This document shows positions 58,150 through 64,000 of a DNA stretch of 64,000 nt, one piece after another. The DNA is taken from contig OW028574.1 in the NCBI GenBank assembly GCA_932294295.1, forward strand, positions 32,248,145 through 32,312,144, written 5' to 3'. Position 1 is the first letter of the stretch; every line of letters starts with the position of its first letter. The position numbers and the translations under genes are program-made. The stretch comes from Alitta virens (taxonomy: Eukaryota; Annelida; Polychaeta; Phyllodocida; Nereididae). The notes under the pieces were generated by a model. It had not been told where the DNA came from, did no database searches, and saw only the letters and a program-made list of their open reading frames with translations.

Positions 58150-58745
58150 CTATTAGGTACCATTTTGAGTGGTCTTTATCAGTTGCCAATGTATAGAAAG
58201 TCACTTCCATTAAGACCAGATTTAATATGATATAATTATTACAATGCAATATAGGTCATTTATTCCAAATTTGCAAATCAATTGCAATTGTTTTCACCTT
58301 GAGTGGTCTTAATGGTGAGGTTCCATTGTATACATTAGCAACTCCACATAAAAGACCACATTGAATGAAGAAATCTGTTAATTTGGAGTAATTGTATTTA
58401 ATGTAAATTTTGAAATGGGCCATGCACAATGGAACTTTGCCAAAAGAATGCAATATGTAAATTACTCCACATTAAAAGATTTCTCTTCCTCAAATCTTGT
58501 GATTGTGAGGTTCCATTGTATACCTTGCAACTCACGATTGAAAGAATAAGTATTCTAAGTTCACTTCCCTATTAAGCACTGTTAAGAGTAGCGTGGTCTT
58601 TATCGTGAGTTGCCAATGTATACAAAGGAACCTTCATTAAGACCATGGAATGAATGACCCGTTGCATAAGGTGAAAAATCAATTGCAAATTAGAGTGGTC
58701 TTAATGGCGAGATTCGATTGTATACATTGGCAACTCATAAAGACC
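58150..58745. repeat. Spaced repeats of GTGAGGTTCCATTGTATAC-like words
   Basis: Versions at about 58185, 58315, 58505, 58612 and 58710, alternating with GAGTGGTCTT(A/T)AT and its complement AAGACCA. This suggests an old array, or TIR-like repeats of a decayed element. No ORF. Confidence 0.65.
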
Positions 58746-58928
58746 AAGTTAAAAGAAGAAAACTTTTTTTATTAAGTATTACTGTGGAGTTAATTACATA
58801 TTATGTAAAGTTTGATATCAACAATGCAATAAGGATGCAATATGTAATTTACTCCACATTAATTTAACTTTTAAATCTGGTCTTAAGACTGCGGTCCCAG
58901 AAGTTTATAACTGAATTCTCTTTCGCAG

Positions 58929-59010
58929 ATGCATGATACCTAAGCCTCCTTATGCTGCATGATGCGCCCTCTGGTTGTCTTCAAGACTGCCAGTGATTCA
59001 ATAAATATTT
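58929..59010 (+). other. Possible alternative terminal exon
   Basis: TTCTCTTTCGCAG|ATGCATGATACC with AATAAA at 59000-59005. CAAGACTGCCAGTGATTCAA is shared with the end of the unit near 57668. Could be an alternative 3' end or a duplicated remnant. Confidence 0.4.
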
Positions 59011-60149
59011 TCTCAGTGATGGGCTATGAATAAATATAATCTCAGTACAATAAAATTATCACATGTCATGTGTATTTCATTTAATATCAACATATCTTTA
59101 ACATGTCCAGTTAAAACGATCAATTGATCTGTGAATTTCAATAAAAATGTGGCAAAAAAATGTTGGTATGCTGTACGGCCAGTGGTCCGCATTATATATA
59201 CAGTATACAACAAATTATTACCCTTTAAATTTTACCATGCGCTTTTTACAAATTTTTTTTTTTTTTCCTTTTACCATTGCTAACATGTAATATAAAGAAA
59301 TTATGAAATGTGTCCCATGTCTAAGAGGAGCACTGTTCTTTTAATTTTCCCATCTTTAAACTATTATTGCCTCAGCTGCATTGGGCTCAGAAAGTCAGTC
59401 AGATGGAATTTTTCATGGCAGGATTTGACCATGCATTGAACTGAGCTGTCAATCATCTACACGTTTCGTTTAGTCAAGCAAAACATTGCCAATAGACTAG
59501 ACTGGTTGATAAACAATTAGACTTGATCGTCTATTTAGTTTAAATTGTTACGATGTGTCGATGTGACTGGGCACGCTTATGTTGCACATTCATTACGTCT
59601 GCACAAGTCACTGAAGGGGGCGGAGCGTAAGTTTGATTGACACCGCCCTTTATTAGGCGGAGCTTAATCACGTGGGTTGTTTAACTATGGGCGTTGAAGA
59701 TCAAGGTCGCAAATTATCGGCTTAATGTATGGGTACCGTTTTCAAGTGTGCTGACAAAGCTAAACAAACTCATCGTAGCAGTTCATCTGATAATGATGTA
59801 TTTATGTCTTAGGAAAATTCTTTAAAAATGTGCTTCCATTATATAAGTAGATATTATTATACAATACAGCTGATACATGTACATCTAGTCACATTTATGT
59901 TAATTAACTTTGCATTCACTGCAATCAGTCTATTATTATTGTTGGCAATTTGTTGCCATTATATGTCCAGCAATACAGGTATATTTATATAAGATATGGG
60001 TTTCAAACGCAAAGTTTCGGATTTACCTTTGGAGGCGGCAAGAAATAACAATTGTTGCAATTGTTACAAGAATGTTTTTGTATATTTACAGAATTTGGTT
60101 CATGATATAACCCACCCATGCTGCTACTCAAGTGAATGCAACATATGTC
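59011..60149. other. Spacer without recognisable gene
   Basis: Includes a poly-T run (about 59249-59268) and a GC-richer patch (59590-59720). No motif recognised. Confidence 0.35.
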
Positions 60150-61137
60150 AACTACCAGAACTATGATCGACTTGCAGATATAGATCTACCTGGTGTCGTG
60201 GAGTCGATACAACAGTGGACAACATCAACGATGAAATGTAAGTTCATGGTACAGATTATGGCTTTTGAAAACTAATTGCTATAATGCACAAGATCAGCGA
60301 AAACGAATTGCTATAATGTGCAAGATTAGCAATATTTTGTAAAACTCTGGGATGTACTAAAACTGCATTTGAATACCAAATTTTGTGAAACTCTATTCCA
60401 AATATATGTACTTTTGGATACATTTTTATGTTGATTACCAAAATTTGTTTCCTATCTTTACAGCTCTAATGACTGGTTTGATACAGGTGATCATACTGAT
60501 GGCAATGATGAAAGAGACAACTGTGACGCGCTTAGTGATGAAGTGTAAGTCCCATTTATCAGTTGATTTTATTATTTTTATTCCTAGCAATTTCTTTATG
60601 TGGATAAATATATTAGTGTGTTAACCTGAATGTAAATAATCCATAACATTAAGTATGCTAGGCAATCTAAGTGGAAATGACCTGTTTACAGTCTTCCTAT
60701 TCAGCTGGTTATTATCAGGTTATACTATGAGTATAACATAATCTGAATGTAAATGACAATTAACAAAGTATTTTAGCATGTCATTCTGAAATGTGACGAA
60801 AATATTCATGTTTAGCCTCAGACTTATAGGGTTTTCTATGTTTGTTATAGGTCCAGCAACAGTCTGGACAGAACTGTAAACAGCGAGCATGCCCCACCTG
60901 AACACAGAATCGTGAAAGGAGGGTAGCAAAGGGGAGCTGACATCCTTATTGATCCCGAGGGTTACACTTACAGTGTGCACGCAATGAGGAAGAACACAGT
61001 GAACTGGACCTGCATCATCAGAAACAAGACTGTGAAGTGCTCAGCTAGTGTCAGCCAGAAGGAAGATGGGTTCACCAGATGAAGTGCCCAGCATTTACAT
61101 CCAGCCAAAGATGGTGCCAAAACAAAAGTTAAAGAAG
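60150..61137 (+). pseudogene. FLYWCH zinc-finger gene fragment, three exons, two stops
   Basis: Exons: one ending at 60237 (start uncertain; reads TVDNINDE), 60464-60544 (SNDWFDTGDHTDGNDERDNC then DALSDE) and 60851-61137. All junctions use GT/AG and the frame stays open across both, which supports a real gene. The last exon holds a FLYWCH-type finger: DPEGYTYSVHAMRKNTVNWT, C, then KCSASV, and a terminal QHLHPA replacing the usual HNHPP. FLYWCH fingers occur in regulators and in Mutator-type transposases. Stops at 60924-60926 and 61080-61082 break the finger exon. The acidic linker and finger suggest either a host or domesticated factor, now a pseudogene. More exons may follow the GTAAGA donor at 61138. 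Confidence 0.7.
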
Positions 61138-62573
61138 GTAAGACAGTGCTTCATAAATTTTGAACTAGGCCTTTAGTCAATTCTTGCTGGTCTAATTGTA
61201 AAAACCCAAACCACAACTGTGCAAAGCAGCAACAAAGAGTCAAAGCTATTTGACAGATTGTGATGTATTTGTGACGATACATGTGTTCAGCAGACTTGAC
61301 GCCGACACCGTACTTAGTTCCAGTCATCTACACATTTATTAGTGAAGTCATCGATGTGCGAGCAAATACGTACACAATGTTTACAATACACTGGTAAATA
61401 TTGTAGCTTTTAAGCTGGATTGGTGACACAATGTGGAAATTTGAACTGGACTCGCTGTATAATATGAACTTGAACAAATCTTAGGGTTTACCAGAACCTT
61501 GTACCTTATCATATGCTTATGTACCTTACAACTCTCAGTACTAAGACTACAAAATCTTGCATCTAAATGTTTTACTGTTTACTCTAACCATAAAGTCTTT
61601 AATCAACCATAGTCATTATCATTACTTTGAAAATCATTCTGAACACACAGTAACACTATAATACTGTAACAACCTTGCACAAACTAATTTGGCACAAGCA
61701 TTTAAGTAAAAAATGCACAATCTTATGCAATATCTTGATCTACTACAATTCTACTGTGTAATAACAGCAATACTCTTATGACAATGCAAGTTTTACAAAA
61801 CTAAATGCATTATTAAATTGTGTGAAAGCAAGGAATTCAATGATTATTGTCTCTACAAAAAAATGTCATATTGAAATCAGAAAATGTCATTTAGCAATTT
61901 CAGAAAACCATCAGTTTGATCAATAAAAATCAATTTAATACACATGGTATTTATTGCGTAGTCTCTATAAGTCTCTCTGGCTTCTTTCGACTTCTTGATG
62001 GATAACAAGATGTAGACAAATCATTTGCCAATTCTCAGTAGATGGAGCTACAGTCGGAGCAGAATCAACTGGATCATCATATATATCACCAGTCTTGCGT
62101 ATATGATAAGCATGAGTGTATCTGAACTTCGAAACAAATCTTAACCAAGTATGTGAGTGGAGCTTTCTGAATTGTTTTACACCGATCTGGTTTCAGCAAA
62201 TCAAACCTAGTTCGTGGACATGGCTACAAGAAGTCTCTTCTACCTGTACCTATATACATCTAGCCTGTGTATTAAATGAAAATAAACATGATTATAGACT
62301 CTAATGCTACTGCATAAAAAATATTTCTTATACCTATTTGTACGTTGTACTGGTAGGGCTAACCTTCTTCCAGATCTTAACAATGTATAATAATTAAATA
62401 AAGGGTGCTGCTCATCATTGATAATATTGTCAACTTGTCTCATAACATTTGTTTTGTAAAGTTCATCTATTGGTTTTATATCTGCCTTTTAACTTACCAC
62501 ATGTCTTAACAATCTGTATCAATTTAGCTTTATCTTTACCCGTTACCACATTATCCAACATGTGTTTCTTAAA
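61138..62573. other. About 1.4 kb without recognisable gene
   Basis: AT-rich; may include intron or 3' part of the FLYWCH gene. No further exon recognised. Confidence 0.3.
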
Positions 62574-64000
62574 AGCTAGTGACTTCCAGCTAGCTGGCAA
62601 TCTCCCAGCTGCTGTTGCGATGCTTGCTATTTTTTCAAAATATTGAGACCCCAGCTAGTGACCTCCAGCTAGCTGGCAGTCTCCCAGCTTCAGTGGCGAT
62701 GCTTGCTATTTTTCAACTGTTTGAGGTTCCAGCTACTGACCTCCAGCTAGCTTGCAGTCATCCAGCTTCAGTGGGGATGCTTGCTAGTGACCTCCAGGTA
62801 GCTGGCAATCTCCCAGCTTCAGTGGTGATGCTTGCTAGTGACCTTCAGCTAGCTGGCAATCTCCCAGCTTCAGTGGTGATGCTTGCTAGTGACCTCCAGC
62901 TTGCTTGCAATGTCCCAGCTGCAGTGGTGATGCTGGGTATTTTTCAACTTATTGAGGTTCCAGCTAGTGACCTCCAGCTAGCTGGCAGTCTCCCAGGTTT
63001 AGTGTTGATGCTTGCTATTGACCTCCAGCTAGCTGGCAATCTCCCAGCAGCAGTGGCAATGGTTGCTATTTTTCAACTTATTGAGGTTCCAGCTAGTGAC
63101 CTCCAGCTAGCTTGCAGTCTCCCAGCTTCAGTGGTGATGCTTGCTAGTGACCTCCAGCTGGCTGGCAGTCTCCCAGCTTCAGTCGTGATGCTTGCTAGTG
63201 ACCTCCAGCTAGCTGGCAATCTCCCAGCTGCAGTGGTGATGTTTGCTATTTTTTCAACATATTGGAACTCCAGCTAGTGACCTCCAGCTAGCTGGCAATC
63301 TCCCAGCTTCAGTGGTGATGCTTGCTAGTGACCTCCAGCTAGCTGGCAATCTCCCAGCTTCAGTAGTGATGCTTGCTAGTGACCTCCAGCTAGCTGGCAA
63401 TCTCCCAGCTGCAGTGGTGATGTTTGCTATTTTTTCAACATATTGGAACTCCAGCTAGTGACCTCCAGCTAGCTTGCAATCTCCCAGCTTCAGTGGTGAT
63501 GCTTGCTATTTTTCAACTTATTGAGGTTCCAGCTAGTGACCTCCAGCTAGCTTGCAGTCTCCCAGCTTCAGTGGTGATGCTTGCTAGTGACCTCCAGCTG
63601 GCTGGCAGTCTCCCAGCTTCAGTCGTGATGTTTGCTAGTGACCTCCAGCTAGCTGGCAATCTCCCAGCGTCAGTGGTGATGCTTGCTAGTGGCCTCCAGC
63701 TAGCTGGCAATCTCCCAGCTTCAGTGGTGATGCTTGCTAGTGACCTCCAGCTACCTGGTAATCTCCCAGATTCAGTGGTGATGCTTGCTAATGACCTCCA
63801 CCTAGCTTGCAGTATCCCAGCTTCAGTGGTGATGCTTGCTAGTGACCTTCAGCTAGCCGGCAATCTCCCAGCTTCAGTGGTGATGCTTGCTAGTGACCTC
63901 CAGCTAGCTGGCAATCTCCCAGCTTCAGTGGTGATGCTTGCTTATGACCTCCACCTAGCTGGCAGTCTCCCAGCTTCAGTGGTGATGCTTGCTAGTGACC
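62574..64000 (+). repeat. 51/78-bp minisatellite, runs off the window
   Basis: About two dozen units of 51 bp (core GACCTCCAGCTAGCTGGCAA, TCTCCCAGCTTCAGTGGTGA, TGCTTGCTAGT), some extended by a 27-bp block (TTTTTCAACTTATTGAGGTT plus CCAGCT). Both lengths are multiples of three, so long frames exist on both strands: a 17-residue LASDLQLAGNLPASVVM repeat on plus (62615-63277) and PASWRSLASITTEAGRL on minus. Open frames on both strands point to a property of the repeat rather than a gene. Continues beyond 64000. Confidence 0.93.

Noticed and set aside
62615..63710. Repeat-protein genes on plus and minus strands
   Set aside because: Both strands are open because of unit composition and length; no start context, splice sites or non-repeat coding sequence attached.
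62574..64000. CRISPR array
   Set aside because: Units are contiguous without unique spacers and lie in an animal-type genome.

Overview
This looks like AT-rich nuclear DNA from an animal, most likely a marine invertebrate. The reasons are GT/AG introns, AATAAA sites, abundant microsatellites and poly-G runs, and a dense, nested set of animal transposable elements (P/THAP9, hAT, Gypsy, LINE, SINE, foldback and TTAA elements). Frequent TAGGCCTA-like words and poly-G tracts would fit an echinoderm or hemichordate, but I cannot fix the taxon. I see no bacterial gene, rRNA or CRISPR array. The only convincingly intact long gene is a P-element transposase.

0-7 kb: a degraded hAT transposase (minus strand), a GCA-rich repeat, a 2.58-kb long-TIR element with a 9-bp target duplication, and a short TIR element. 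7-11 kb: a complete P element (7048-11035) with matching 28-bp TIRs, a perfect 8-bp target duplication and a three-exon gene for a THAP-domain transposase of about 902 residues.

13-36 kb: a direct duplication (13.0-15.7 kb and 32.4-36.3 kb) brackets a broken Gypsy element carrying a SINE in its RT core, a 312-bp MITE, fragments of an unrecognised multi-exon gene, and a 5.9-kb foldback element (23403-29291) inserted into that gene with a 9-bp target duplication. Comparing the two copies exposes a clean TTAA insertion (34565-36224) and a fold-back rearrangement in the first copy.

38.7-46.4 kb: a young full-length Gypsy-type LTR retrotransposon with near-identical 363-bp LTRs, an initiator-Met PBS, a broken gag, and pol in one frame with two stops.

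51.4-59 kb: a promoter (TATA plus initiator) feeds a multi-exon unit of unknown function. Its exons carry short tandem repeats, its exon-intron modules are duplicated, and it ends at a polyadenylation signal. A 32-bp sequence in one intron looks like the scar left by excision of a P element related to the one at 7-11 kb. 60-61 kb: three exons of a broken FLYWCH zinc-finger gene. 62.6-64 kb: a 51/78-bp minisatellite running off the window.

The elements are mostly independent insertions nested in one another. The most interesting points are the intact P element with its separate excision-like scar, the foldback element whose TIR arms are built from about 300-bp and 11-bp repeats, and the modular repeat-bearing transcription unit.
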